DNA from: Streptomyces sp. R44
GTDB taxonomy: Bacteria; Actinomycetota; Actinomycetes; Streptomycetales; Streptomycetaceae
Length of the DNA: 64,000 nucleotides
Direction: 5' to 3'
NCBI RefSeq assembly: GCF_041053105.1
Contig: NZ_CP163444.1
Span: 5,146,001-5,210,000 of the forward strand
Shown here: positions 28,307-38,269 of the stretch, piece by piece
Numbering within the stretch: position 1 is the first letter of the stretch
Layout: each line of letters starts with the position of its first letter
The notes under the pieces: model-generated
Databases searched by the model: none
The model's input: the letters and a program-made list of their open reading frames with translations, nothing else
Told to the model about the DNA's origin: nothing
Position numbers and translations under genes: made by a program

Positions 28307-30139
28307 ATGCCCACGCCGCCCGAGAACCGTGAGCTCAGCCCGTACACCGGTTGGACCCGTGCCCACTGGGAGGCCACGGCCGACCGGCTCCTCCTGGACG
28401 TACGCCCCTTCGCCTCCCCCGGAGGCGGCCTCATCGACCTCCCCGGCCCCCGCCCCAGCTGGTCCGGCCCCCGCTCCGACGGCCTGGAGGGCTGGGCCCG
28501 CACCTTCCTCCTCGCCGCCCTCCGCGTCGCGGGCGCCCACGGCGCGGACCCCCTCGGCCACCTCGACCGGTACGCCGAGGGCCTCGCGGCCGGGAGCGAG
28601 AAGCCGGGACGGGAGGACGAGGACTCCTGGCCCCCGATGGCCGGAACCCGCCAGGCGATCGTCGAATCGGCCTCGATCGCCCTCGGCCTCCGCCTCACCC
28701 GCCCCTGGCTCTGGGACCGTCTCGACGACCGCACCCGACGGCAGGTCGCCGACTGGCTCCTGCCCGCCCTCGGCCCCTCACCCGTCGACAACAACTGGTG
28801 GCTCTTCGGCCTCACCGTCGCCGGCTTCCTCCAGGACGCCGGCGTCGAGACCGACCGCGCCGCCGCCACGATCGACCGCTCCCTCGCCCGGATCGAGGAC
28901 TGGTATCTCGGCGACGGCTGGTACAGCGACGGAGACAACCGCGCCTTCGACCACTACAACGCCTGGGCCCTGCACTTCTACCCCGTCCTCCACGCCCACC
29001 TCTCCGGCGACCAGGACCTCCTCGACCGGTACGGCCCCCGGCTCCGCGCCCACCTCGACACCTACGTGCACCTCTTCGACGCGAACGGCGCCCCCGTCCC
29101 GTACGGGCGGTCCCTGATCTACCGCTTCGCCGCGGCCGCCGCCCCCTGGCTCGGCACCCTCACCGGCCACACCCCGCTCACCCCCGGCGCCACCCGCCGC
29201 CTCGCCTCCGGCACCCTGCGGTACTTCCTCGACCGCGGCGCCACCGACGAGCGCGGGCTCCTCACCCTCGGCTGGCACGGCCCCCACCCGCCGCTCGTCC
29301 AGGAGTACTCGGGCCCCGGCTCCCCCTACTGGGCGTCCAAGGGCTTCCTCGGCCTCCTCCTGCCCGCCGGCCACCGCGCCTGGACCGACCCCGAGGAACC
29401 CCTGCCCGCCGAACACGCCGACACCGTCCTCCCCGTCGCCCCCGCCGGACTGCTCGTCCAGACCACCGCCGCCGACGGGCTCGTACGCCTCCACAACCAC
29501 GGCAGCAACCACGTCCACAGCGCGCCGGGCGAGGAGGACGACCCCGGCTACGCCCGCCACGCCTACTCCACCCGTACGGGACCCGCTACGGGAACCGCCG
29601 ACAACCACTTCGCCCTGCTCGTCGAAGGACGGGCCACCACCCGGGGCCCCGCCGTCCCGCTCACCACAGGGCCCGACCGGGCCGCCTCCCGCCACCACCC
29701 GCTGCCCGGCGTCCGGGTCCTCTCCGCGACCCTCGTCCACGGCCGCGCCGAACTCCGCGCCCACCTCGTCCTCGGCGCCCCGGAAGGGACCCCCGTACGG
29801 CAGACCGGCTGGGCCGTCACCCCCGACGGCCCGCACGCGCAGCTCCACCCGGTCCACGGCTACCGCCCCGAAGCCGCGGAACTCCCCACCGGCCAGACCC
29901 TTCAGGGCCCCGGCAGCCGCACCCTCGCCCTGCACGGCACCACCCGCGGCCCCGCCACGCTCTTCGTGGCCCTCGCCTCCCTCACCGCCGCACCCGACCC
30001 CGCCCCCGTGTCGGACCTCGCACACGTCCGGGTCACCGGCCCCCACACGCTCACCGTGACCTGGCAGAACGGCACCACCGCACACCTCGATCTCGAAGAG
30101 CTCGAAGCCCTCGAAGCCCCCGATTCGGAGGATCTGTGA
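28307..30139 (+). CDS. DUF2264 domain protein, probable cytoplasmic carbohydrate-active enzyme
   Basis: The 610-residue protein matches the DUF2264 family: WARTFLLAALRVAGA, MAGTRQAIVESASIALGLRL, NNWWLFGLTVAGFLQDAG, DGWYSDGDNRAFDHYNAWAL and ARHAYSTRTGPAT. Spaced helices and conserved aromatics fit an (alpha/alpha) barrel as in glycosidases and lyases of oligosaccharides. There is no signal peptide, so it acts inside the cell, fitting degradation after import. It overlaps the secreted beta-helix gene by four bases (GTGA). Confidence 0.85.
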   Translation: MPTPPENRELSPYTGWTRAHWEATADRLLLDVRPFASPGGGLIDLPGPRPSWSGPRSDGLEGWARTFLLAALRVAGAHGADPLGHLDRYAEGLAAGSEKPGREDEDSWPPMAGTRQAIVESASIALGLRLTRPWLWDRLDDRTRRQVADWLLPALGPSPVDNNWWLFGLTVAGFLQDAGVETDRAAATIDRSLARIEDWYLGDGWYSDGDNRAFDHYNAWALHFYPVLHAHLSGDQDLLDRYGPRLRAHLDTYVHLFDANGAPVPYGRSLIYRFAAAAAPWLGTLTGHTPLTPGATRRLASGTLRYFLDRGATDERGLLTLGWHGPHPPLVQEYSGPGSPYWASKGFLGLLLPAGHRAWTDPEEPLPAEHADTVLPVAPAGLLVQTTAADGLVRLHNHGSNHVHSAPGEEDDPGYARHAYSTRTGPATGTADNHFALLVEGRATTRGPAVPLTTGPDRAASRHHPLPGVRVLSATLVHGRAELRAHLVLGAPEGTPVRQTGWAVTPDGPHAQLHPVHGYRPEAAELPTGQTLQGPGSRTLALHGTTRGPATLFVALASLTAAPDPAPVSDLAHVRVTGPHTLTVTWQNGTTAHLDLEELEALEAPDSEDL

Positions 30140-31656
30140 CCCAGCGCCGTACGTACACCGCGCTCGCCGCCCTCACGCTGTCCCTGCTCGCGGCCGCCCC
30201 GGCCCGGGCCGCGTCCCCGCCCGGCGACCGCCACTACGTCGACTGCTCCGCGGCCGAAGCCGGCGACGGCTCCGTCCAGCACCCCTGGACCACCCTTGCC
30301 GAGGCCAACGCCCACCCCTACGGGCCCGGCGACCGCCTCCTGTTCAAGCGCGGCACCACCTGCACCGGCACCCTGAGCCCCCAGGGCTCGGGCTCCGCCG
30401 CCCACCCCTTCACCATCGCCGACTACGGGGACGCGGCCGGACGCGCCGTCATCGACGGGAACGGCGCCCACGACGCCGTACTCCTCGCCGACAGCCAGTA
30501 CCTGCGCCTCACCCGCCTGGAGATCACCAACGCCGCCGCCCCCGGCACCGAACGCAACGGTGTCCGGCTCCGCCTCGCCGACTTCGGCGTCGCCCGGGGC
30601 ATCACGATCGACCACCTGTCGATCCACGACGTGCGCGGCGGCGACTTCAAGACCATCACCGGCTCCAGCGCGATCCACATCGCCGTCGAGGGAACGACCG
30701 TCCCCAGCCGGTACGACGGCCTGGAGATCCACCACAACGACATCCGGGACGTCGACCGCGAGGGCATCTACTTCAAGTCGCGCTTCTCCAAGCGCGATCT
30801 GGTCGGCAACCAGCAGGACCCGAACGTCTACCCCGGAGCCTGGACCCCGAGCCTGAACGTCCGGATCCACCACAACACCCTGACCTCACTCGCCGGCGAC
30901 GGCATCAAGATCGACACGACCGCCGGCGCCCGGATCGACCACAACAGGCTCGACGGCTTCCAGCTCCGCTCCAAGGCCGCCAACGCCGGCATCTGGACCT
31001 TCAACACCGACGACACCGTCATCGAGTACAACGAGGTCTCCGGCGGCGGGAACACCAAGGACGGCATGTCCTTCGACGCCGACGGGGCCTCGAAGGGCAC
31101 GGTCCTCCAGTACAACCACAGCCACGACAACGCCGGCGGCTTCCTGCTGATCTGCCCCTACAGCGGCGCCAAGACCCTCGACACGCTGGTCCGTTACAAC
31201 CTCAGCGTCGACGACGGTGCCCGCCTGATCCAGAACTGCTGGGGCCCCATCCTGAACACGCAGATCCACAACAACACCTTCGTGAACAGGACCGTCCGTC
31301 CCGGCCACCTCGTCCAGGACGACGCCGGCAGCCCAGCCACCACCCGGCACGAGCTGTCGATCCGCAACAACATCTTCGTCAACGAGGGCGCGAGCGGCGG
31401 CTACGCCTTCAAGAACCCCACGCCCGGGCTCTCCTTCTCGCACAACCTCTTCCACGGCATCACCATGACCCGCCCCAACCCCGGTGGCCTCGACGCCGAC
31501 CCGCTGCTCCGCCCCGACCTGCGGCTGGCCGCCGGCTCCCCGGCCCTGTCCGCCGGAACGCCGATCGCGGACAACGGCGGCAGGGACTGGTTCGGGAACG
31601 CCGTGCCGGCGACGGAGGCTCCCAACATCGGGGCGTACGAGGGACCGGGGCTGTAG
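30136..31656 (+). CDS. Secreted right-handed parallel beta-helix protein
   Basis: The signal peptide (ALAALTLSLLAAAPARA) is followed by HYVDCSAAEAGDGSVQHPW, the usual start of pectate-lyase-like proteins. Many short turns of the form (I/V)xxNx(I/V) follow (GLEIHHNDIRDVDREGIYF, VRIHHNTLTSLAGDGIKI, DTVIEYNEVSGGG, QIHNNTFVNRT). Polysaccharide lyases and hydrolases of this fold cut uronic-acid polymers; the substrate here is unknown. GTG at 30136 is coupled to the DUF2264 gene, so the secreted and intracellular steps are co-expressed. Confidence 0.88.
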   Translation: MTQRRTYTALAALTLSLLAAAPARAASPPGDRHYVDCSAAEAGDGSVQHPWTTLAEANAHPYGPGDRLLFKRGTTCTGTLSPQGSGSAAHPFTIADYGDAAGRAVIDGNGAHDAVLLADSQYLRLTRLEITNAAAPGTERNGVRLRLADFGVARGITIDHLSIHDVRGGDFKTITGSSAIHIAVEGTTVPSRYDGLEIHHNDIRDVDREGIYFKSRFSKRDLVGNQQDPNVYPGAWTPSLNVRIHHNTLTSLAGDGIKIDTTAGARIDHNRLDGFQLRSKAANAGIWTFNTDDTVIEYNEVSGGGNTKDGMSFDADGASKGTVLQYNHSHDNAGGFLLICPYSGAKTLDTLVRYNLSVDDGARLIQNCWGPILNTQIHNNTFVNRTVRPGHLVQDDAGSPATTRHELSIRNNIFVNEGASGGYAFKNPTPGLSFSHNLFHGITMTRPNPGGLDADPLLRPDLRLAAGSPALSAGTPIADNGGRDWFGNAVPATEAPNIGAYEGPGL

Positions 31657-31662
31657 CGAGCC

Positions 31663-32436
31663 CTACTCCGGGCCGTACTTGCGGCCCGCCTTCGACGACA
31701 CCCCGCCGAGCAGGCCGCGCGGCGCCAGCTTCACCACACCCATGAGGGCCTTGTAGCGGGGGTCCGGGATCGACAGGGTCTTCCCCCGCTCCAGGTCCTG
31801 GAGGGCGGCCGTCACCAGCTTGTCCGCGTCGAGCCACATCCAGCCCGGGATGTTGTCCGTGCCCATCCCGGCCCGCTCGTGGAACTCGGTCCGTACGAAG
31901 CCGGGGCAGAGCGCCATCAGCCGCACCCCGCTGCCCGCGAGGTCCCGCGCCGCGCCCTGGGTGAACTGCACGACCCAGGCCTTGGAGGCGCCGTAGGTGC
32001 CGCGGGGCACGAAGGCCGCCACCGACGCCACGTTCACCACGGCGCCCCGGTGGCGGCCCTTCATGGCGGCGGCGGCCGCCGAGGTCAGCCGCAGCACCGC
32101 CTCGCAGTGCACCGTCAGCATCTTCAGCTCGTCGGCCATGGAGACCTCGAGGAAACGGCCCTTGTTGCCGAAGCCGGCGTTGTTCACCAGCATGTCCACC
32201 GGCTGCTTCGGGTCCGAGAGCCGGGCCTCGACGGCGGCGATGCCGTGCTCCTCGGAGAGGTCCGCCGCGAGCACCTCGGCCTCGACGCCGTGCCGGTCGT
32301 GCAGCTCGGTCGCCTGCTCCCGGAGCCGCTTCACGTCCCTGGCCACGAGCACGACGTCGTGGCCGTCCGCCGCCAGTCTCCGTGCGAAGGCGGCCCCGAT
32401 GCCCGCGGTGGCGCCCGTAATCAGTGCAGTCGTCAT
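31663..32436 (-). CDS. Short-chain dehydrogenase/reductase
   Basis: NAD(P)-dependent oxidoreductase of 257 residues. The cofactor motif is TGATAGIGAAFARRLA, followed by VARD (suggesting NADPH), then NNAGFGNKG. The catalytic Ser and Tyr-x-x-x-Lys are in VNVASVAAFVPRGTYGASKAW. The C-terminal part (FHERAGMGTDNIPGWMWLDAD) resembles the DltE-like SDR group. It is convergent with the beta-helix gene, ending 7 bp away, and is probably a separate unit. Substrate unknown. Confidence 0.9.
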   Translation of the reverse strand: MTTALITGATAGIGAAFARRLAADGHDVVLVARDVKRLREQATELHDRHGVEAEVLAADLSEEHGIAAVEARLSDPKQPVDMLVNNAGFGNKGRFLEVSMADELKMLTVHCEAVLRLTSAAAAAMKGRHRGAVVNVASVAAFVPRGTYGASKAWVVQFTQGAARDLAGSGVRLMALCPGFVRTEFHERAGMGTDNIPGWMWLDADKLVTAALQDLERGKTLSIPDPRYKALMGVVKLAPRGLLGGVSSKAGRKYGPE

Positions 32437-32464
32437 ACGGGCAACCTAGTGCCCCGTCCCCCCG

Positions 32465-33139
32465 CTACGACTTGGCGTACTTCTCCTTGTACTGGCGGGC
32501 GAGCGCCAGGAGTCCGGACTCCATCCACTCCGCGGCCACCAACGTGCCGGGCAGCAGGGCGCGTTCGGTGGTCGCGGCGCGGTGCAGCAGCGCCGCCGTG
32601 ATGTCGTGGTCCGGCCGGTGCACCACCGTGATCGGATCGCCCGCCCGCACCTCGCCCGGCACGATCACCCGCAGCAGCGCGCCGGGCCCGGCCTCGGACT
32701 GCGTGAACCGCTTCACCCAGCCCTTCTCCTCGACGAAACCGGCGAAGGTACGGCACGGGATGCGACCGCCGGTCACCTCCAGGACCACCTCCTCGCCGAT
32801 CCGCCACCGCTCGCCGATCAGGGCGCCGTTCACGTCGAGGCCTCGGGTGGTGAGGTTCTCGCCGAAGGAGCCGTTGGCCAGCTCGCGGCCGAGCTCCCGC
32901 TCCCACAGGTCCATGTCCTCCCGGGCGAAGGCGTACGCCGCCCGGTCGTCGCCGCCGTGGAAGCGCAGGTCGCAGACCGCGTCGCCGGCGACCCCGCTCG
33001 CCCCGACACCGGGCGCGCCCGGCGCCTCGATCCGTACGGGACCCTCCACGGGCCGCTTGTCGATGCCCGTCATCCCCGAGGCGGCGTCGGTGTACTCCAC
33101 GGGCCTGGCGCGGCCCACATTCACGCTCAGCAAGGTCAT
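32465..33139 (-). CDS. MOSC-domain protein (YiiM-like)
   Basis: MOSC domains bind molybdenum cofactor or carry sulfur from cysteine. FHGGDDRAAYAFAREDMD and FGENLTTRGLDVNGALIGERW are the family core. The conserved cysteine lies in GRIPCRTFAGF, and AGDPITVVHRPDHDITAALL closes the domain. It has 224 residues and no signal. It is divergent from the LysR gene across 80 bp, so that regulator may control it. YiiM-like proteins are linked to detoxification of N-hydroxylated bases, which I only suggest here. Confidence 0.88.
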   Translation of the reverse strand: MTLLSVNVGRARPVEYTDAASGMTGIDKRPVEGPVRIEAPGAPGVGASGVAGDAVCDLRFHGGDDRAAYAFAREDMDLWERELGRELANGSFGENLTTRGLDVNGALIGERWRIGEEVVLEVTGGRIPCRTFAGFVEEKGWVKRFTQSEAGPGALLRVIVPGEVRAGDPITVVHRPDHDITAALLHRAATTERALLPGTLVAAEWMESGLLALARQYKEKYAKS

Positions 33140-33219
33140 GCGGGCACTGTACGGGCGCCGATCTCAAAGGCGCTCGCAAGAATAGGAAGCTTCACCCAAG
33201 AGTCGCTTATGCTGGACGC

Positions 33220-34113
33220 ATGATCGAGGCACGCCACCTCCGCGTCCTGCGCGCCGTCGCCGCCACCGGCTCCTTCTCGGCCGCCGCGCGCGAACTCGGC
33301 TGCACCCAGCCCGCCGTCAGCCAGCAGATGAAGGCCCTCGAAGCCTCCGCCGGCACGCCGCTGCTGATCCGCACGGGACGCGAGATGCGCCTCACCCAGG
33401 CCGGCGAGGTCCTGGTGCGCCACGCCTCCGGCATCCTCGCCGGGCTGACCGCCGCCGAGGAGGAGGTCGCCGCCATCGCCGGGCTCCGGGCGGGCCGGGT
33501 ACGGCTCGTCTCCTTCCCGAGCGGCAGTTCCACGCTCGTGCCGACCGCGCTCGCCGCGCTGCGGGCCGCGCACCCCGGCACCCGGGTCTCCCTCGTCGAG
33601 GCCGAGCCGCCGCGCTCGATCGAGATGCTCCGCGAGGGCGACTGCGACATCGCGCTCGCCTTCCGGTACGGGGCGGGGCAGGCCGAGTGGGACGACCTGG
33701 TGGTCCGCCCGCTGCTCGCCGACCGGCTCGTCGGCCTGGTGCCCGAGGGCCACCGGCTCGCCGGGGCCGGCTCGGTCGGCATCGCGGAACTCGCCGACGA
33801 GCCCTGGATCGCGGGCTGTCCGCGCTGCCGCCGCCAGCTCGTGGACGTGTGCGAGGACGCGGGCTTCACCCCCCGCATCGACTTCGCCACCGACGACTAC
33901 CCGGCCGTGGTGGGCCTGGTCGGCGCCGGTCTGGGCGTCGCCGTCCTGCCGGAGCTGGCCATCGAGTCCGTACGGCCCAAGGGGGCGCGGACCGTGGCCG
34001 TGGAGCCGGCCGTGGAGCGGGAGATCGTGGCCCTGACGCTGCCGGACCTCGCGCAGGTCCCGGCCGTCGCCGCCACGCTCGACGAACTGATCCGCGCCGC
34101 CACGCGCGCGTAG
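33220..34113 (+). CDS. LysR-family transcriptional regulator
   Basis: The N-terminal winged helix is LRVLRAVAATGSFSAAAREL with the recognition helix CTQPAVSQQMKALEA. The rest is the LysR effector domain (VRLVSFPSGSSTLVPTALAA, GLVPEGHRLAG, VVGLVGAGLGVAVLPELA). A short CPRCRRQLVDVC stretch adds two close cysteines at the effector cleft, which might sense redox state or metal. It has 297 residues. It is divergent from the MOSC gene; LysR proteins commonly control such a neighbour. Confidence 0.92.
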   Translation: MIEARHLRVLRAVAATGSFSAAARELGCTQPAVSQQMKALEASAGTPLLIRTGREMRLTQAGEVLVRHASGILAGLTAAEEEVAAIAGLRAGRVRLVSFPSGSSTLVPTALAALRAAHPGTRVSLVEAEPPRSIEMLREGDCDIALAFRYGAGQAEWDDLVVRPLLADRLVGLVPEGHRLAGAGSVGIAELADEPWIAGCPRCRRQLVDVCEDAGFTPRIDFATDDYPAVVGLVGAGLGVAVLPELAIESVRPKGARTVAVEPAVEREIVALTLPDLAQVPAVAATLDELIRAATRA

Positions 34114-34171
34114 GGCGCGCGGGCGCGCGGGTCCGTTCAGGTGGTTCTCAGCCCACTGAAGAAACGTTCCT

Positions 34172-34546
34172 TCACATACGTTCCCCGAGGGATGTCATAG
34201 ATGTCATGGGTGTGACGGACGCGGCGGACGTGGCCGGCGGGGAGGCCGGCGCCGTCGTGATCAGGCGATTGCGCGCGCGTCCCATGAGCTCTTCGCGTTC
34301 GTCCTCGGTGAGGCCGCCCCATACGCCGTAGGGCTCCCGCACGGCGAGTGCGTGTGCCGCGCACTCCGCGCGCACCGGGCACCGCATGCAGACCTCTTTC
34401 GCCGAGTTCTCACGCGCACTCCGTGCCGCGCCGCGCTCTCCCTCGGGGTGGAAGAACAGGGAGCTGTCGACCCCGCGGCAGGCCGCGAGGAGTTGCCAGT
34501 CCCACAGATCGGCGTTGGGTCCGGGAAGGCGGGAGAAATCTGCCAT
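34172..34546 (-). CDS. whiD: WhiB-like iron-sulfur developmental regulator WhiD
   Basis: WhiB-family protein holding a nitric-oxide- and oxygen-sensitive [4Fe-4S] cluster, needed for late spore maturation. Cluster cysteines are Cys23, Cys53, Cys56 and Cys62. The family turn YGVWGGLTEDERE follows, then RARNR. The first 95 residues match what I remember of S. coelicolor WhiD; the Ala/Ser/Thr-rich tail is longer and variable. WhiB proteins usually bind region 4 of the principal sigma factor. The gene is divergent from bldM across 431 bp. Confidence 0.95.
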   Translation of the reverse strand: MADFSRLPGPNADLWDWQLLAACRGVDSSLFFHPEGERGAARSARENSAKEVCMRCPVRAECAAHALAVREPYGVWGGLTEDEREELMGRARNRLITTAPASPPATSAASVTPMTSMTSLGERM

Positions 34547-34639
34547 TGCGCTTGTCCCCTTGAAACCGTGTCGAACGGATAGGTGGGCGGGTGGATGGCT
34601 GATCGCCGGGGCTCCTCGGGTCCCGACAGGTCCGGTAGC

Positions 34640-34672
34640 TACACCTACTGTCGAAGTAGATGTAAATATGAC
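34640..34672 (-). promoter_or_regulatory. Inverted repeat and AT-rich element upstream of whiD
   Basis: TACACCTACT (34640-34649) and AGTAGATGTA (34655-34664) form an inverted repeat with one mismatch, about 95 bp before whiD. It runs into GTAAATATGAC (34662-34672), an unusually AT-rich stretch that recurs at 40776-40786. They may be a regulator site and the whiD promoter region. The remaining bases between 34547 and 34817 hold nothing else I can assign. Confidence 0.4.
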
Positions 34673-34817
34673 TCATTGCGAATCTAGCCACAGACACTGC
34701 GAAAAGGGAAGAAAACCCGCTAAATGGGGCATACCTTTTGATGTTGGGACGAACGACCTGCGACACTCTCCTCCGCGCACGACTCCTCACGTAGAGTGCC
34801 GAAGACGCCGTCCGACC

Positions 34818-34845
34818 CGTAACTCTTTCGAGTGACCGTCGTTGA
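34818..34845 (+). promoter_or_regulatory. Sigma-BldN-type promoter of bldM
   Basis: CGTAAC (34818-34823), exactly 16 bp, CGTTGA (34840-34845) fits the sigma-BldN consensus CGTAAC-N16-CGTTGA perfectly. It lies about 125 bp before the bldM ATG. bldM is a known direct target of sigma BldN in Streptomyces, so this is very likely its developmental promoter. Confidence 0.88.
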
Positions 34846-34977
34846 GAGTGCGGAGGCGGTTGAAGGAACAAGCGATCGGGCAAACGTCCGAGAGCGTCAA
34901 CCGCACAGGTGACGATACGTACAGCCCTGGAGGCTCAAGGTGACGCGCAACAGCTGCGAGAGCCGCGGAGGTCAGGC

Positions 34978-35589
34978 ATGACATCCGTCCTCGTCTGCGA
35001 CGACTCCCCGCTTGCCCGAGAGGCGCTCCGTCGGGCGGTCGCGACCGTGCCCGGCGTCGAGCGCGTGACCACCGCGGCCAACGGCGAGGAAGTCCTCCGC
35101 CGCTGGGGCGCGGACCGCTCGGACCTGATTCTGATGGACGTACGCATGCCCGGTCTGGGCGGCGTGGAGACCGTCCGCCGGCTGCTCTCCGCGGACCCCG
35201 GCGCCCGCATCATCATGCTCACGGTCGCCGAGGACCTCGACGGCGTCGCCCTCGCGGTCGCCGCGGGCGCCCGTGGCTACCTGCACAAGGACGCCTCGCG
35301 CGCCGAGCTGCGGGCCACGGTCACCCAGGCGCTCGCCGACCCGACCTGGCGGCTCGCCCCGCGCCGCCTCCGTTCGGCCGAGATGGGCGCCGCGCCCACC
35401 CTCACCGCGCGCGAGATCCAGGTCCTCGAAGGCATGAGCCACGGCCGGTCCAACGCGGAGATCGGGCGCGAGCTCTTCCTCTCCGAGGACACGGTCAAGA
35501 CGCACGCCCGGCGCCTCTTCAAGAAGCTGGGCGCCTCCGACCGGGCGCATGCCGTCGCGCTCGGATTCCGCTGGGGCCTGGTCCGCTGA
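34978..35589 (+). CDS. bldM: Orphan response regulator BldM, master regulator of aerial growth
   Basis: NarL-type response regulator of 203 residues. The receiver domain starts TSVLVCDDSPLAREALRR, with Asp54 in LILMDVRMPG. The DNA-binding domain follows (LTAREIQVLEGMSHGRSNAE, FLSEDTVKTHARRLFKKL). BldM is atypical: it works without a partner kinase and pairs with WhiI for late genes. ATG at 34978 follows GGAGG; earlier starts read into the leader. It is driven by the sigma-BldN promoter upstream and followed by the sigma gene on the same strand. Confidence 0.95.
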   Translation: MTSVLVCDDSPLAREALRRAVATVPGVERVTTAANGEEVLRRWGADRSDLILMDVRMPGLGGVETVRRLLSADPGARIIMLTVAEDLDGVALAVAAGARGYLHKDASRAELRATVTQALADPTWRLAPRRLRSAEMGAAPTLTAREIQVLEGMSHGRSNAEIGRELFLSEDTVKTHARRLFKKLGASDRAHAVALGFRWGLVR

Positions 35590-35742
35590 ATCGCAGGTCA
35601 CCTGCCCTCTCCCCGTCCTCGCCCGCGTCCGTCGTGGGGTGGACGGGGCGGGCTTGTGTCACTTCCCCGCGGAATGCCGCATCCTTGAGATGTGGAGTTC
35701 CTCGGGGACGAGTCGATCGAGCGGGAGGAGGGGGCGCGGGAG

Positions 35743-36435
35743 ATGAGTGCCGGCGCACCTGCTCATAACGCTTCGGTGCACAACTACGGACGCGGTGCCA
35801 CGAACGCGGAGGCGTCGGGGCACCATGGAGCGATGCGCGACGACGAGACCGTGGGTACCCCCATGCCTGCCGGGCAGGGGGAGATCGGTGCGCTCGTGCA
35901 CCGCGCGGTCGACGGCGACGCGCAGGCCACGCACGACCTGCTCGCGCGTGTCCACCCGCTCGCCCTGCGGTACTGCCGCACCCGCCTCAACCGGCTGCCG
36001 GGCGACGCCCGGCACTTCGTCGAGGACCTGGCCCAGGAGGTCTGCGTCGCCGTCCTGATGGCGCTGCCGCGCTACAAGGACACGGGCAGGCCCTTCGAGG
36101 CCTTCGTCTTCGCCATCGCCGGACACAAGGTCGCGGACCTCCAGCGCGCCGCCATGCGGCACCCCGGGTCCACGGCCGTTCCCTCCGACGAGATGCCCGA
36201 GCGGCCCGACGACTCCCTCGGCCCCGAGGAGCGCGCCCTGCTCAGCGACGACGCCGAGTGGGCCAAGAAGCTGCTCGCCAACCTCCCGGAGAACCAGCGC
36301 GAACTGCTCGTGCTGCGGGTCGCGGTCGGACTGACCGCCGAGGAGACCGGCCAGATGCTCGGCATGTCCCCGGGCGCCGTCCGGGTCGCCCAGCACCGCG
36401 CCCTCAGCCGGCTCCGGGCCCTGGCGGAGCAGTGA
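35743..36435 (+). CDS. RNA polymerase sigma factor (SigD/ShbA-like, RpoE group)
   Basis: Group 4 sigma factor. Region 2 is [40 protein letters not shown] and [18 protein letters not shown]. Region 4 is [40 protein letters not shown]. Standing between bldM and guaB, it matches the place of mycobacterial sigD and, I believe, of the ECF factor ShbA that drives hrdB in Streptomyces; this identity is inferred from position and family only. No anti-sigma gene follows. The start is uncertain: ATG 35743 is used, ATG 35833 is also plausible. Confidence 0.85.
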   Translation: MSAGAPAHNASVHNYGRGATNAEASGHHGAMRDDETVGTPMPAGQGEIGALVHRAVDGDAQATHDLLARVHPLALRYCRTRLNRLPGDARHFVEDLAQEVCVAVLMALPRYKDTGRPFEAFVFAIAGHKVADLQRAAMRHPGSTAVPSDEMPERPDDSLGPEERALLSDDAEWAKKLLANLPENQRELLVLRVAVGLTAEETGQMLGMSPGAVRVAQHRALSRLRALAEQ

Positions 36436-36619
36436 CCCCGACTCGCGTACGTGCCGAGCGGCGACCCCGCCGCGCGCACGACGGAGCAGAGGACCGACCG
36501 CGCGCACTGGCCGAGCAGTAAGCCTTGCCGGGCGCCGTCATCCCTTTCGTACACGTGCGAACGTCCAAAGCTTCCCGGTGATCTTGATCGTGGAATGAGA
36601 CACCGCTCAGGCCCGTTAG

Positions 36620-38164
<1,545 letters not shown>

Positions 38165-38176
38165 CAGCGCGCGACG

Positions 38177-38215
38177 GAGGGGGCGGTTCCGGCATGTGGC
38201 CGGAGCCGCCCCTCC
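38177..38215 (+). terminator. Stem-loop between guaB and guaB3
   Basis: GGGGCGGTTCCGGC (38180-38193) pairs with GCCGGAGCCGCCCC (38199-38212) over 14 bp with one G-U, extended by flanking GGA/TCC. There is no T-run, as is usual for GC-rich actinomycete terminators. It separates guaB from guaB3, which then needs its own promoter. Confidence 0.65.
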
Positions 38216-38269
38216 GGCGTGTGTCGGGGATACTGGTAGGCGCAGACATAGAGGGAAAGGCCACACATC

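Noticed and set aside
28351..30135. Arg/Pro-rich frame upstream of and in frame with the beta-helix protein
   Set aside because: It overlaps the DUF2264 gene in another frame; the signal peptide and GTGA overlap place the real start at 30136.
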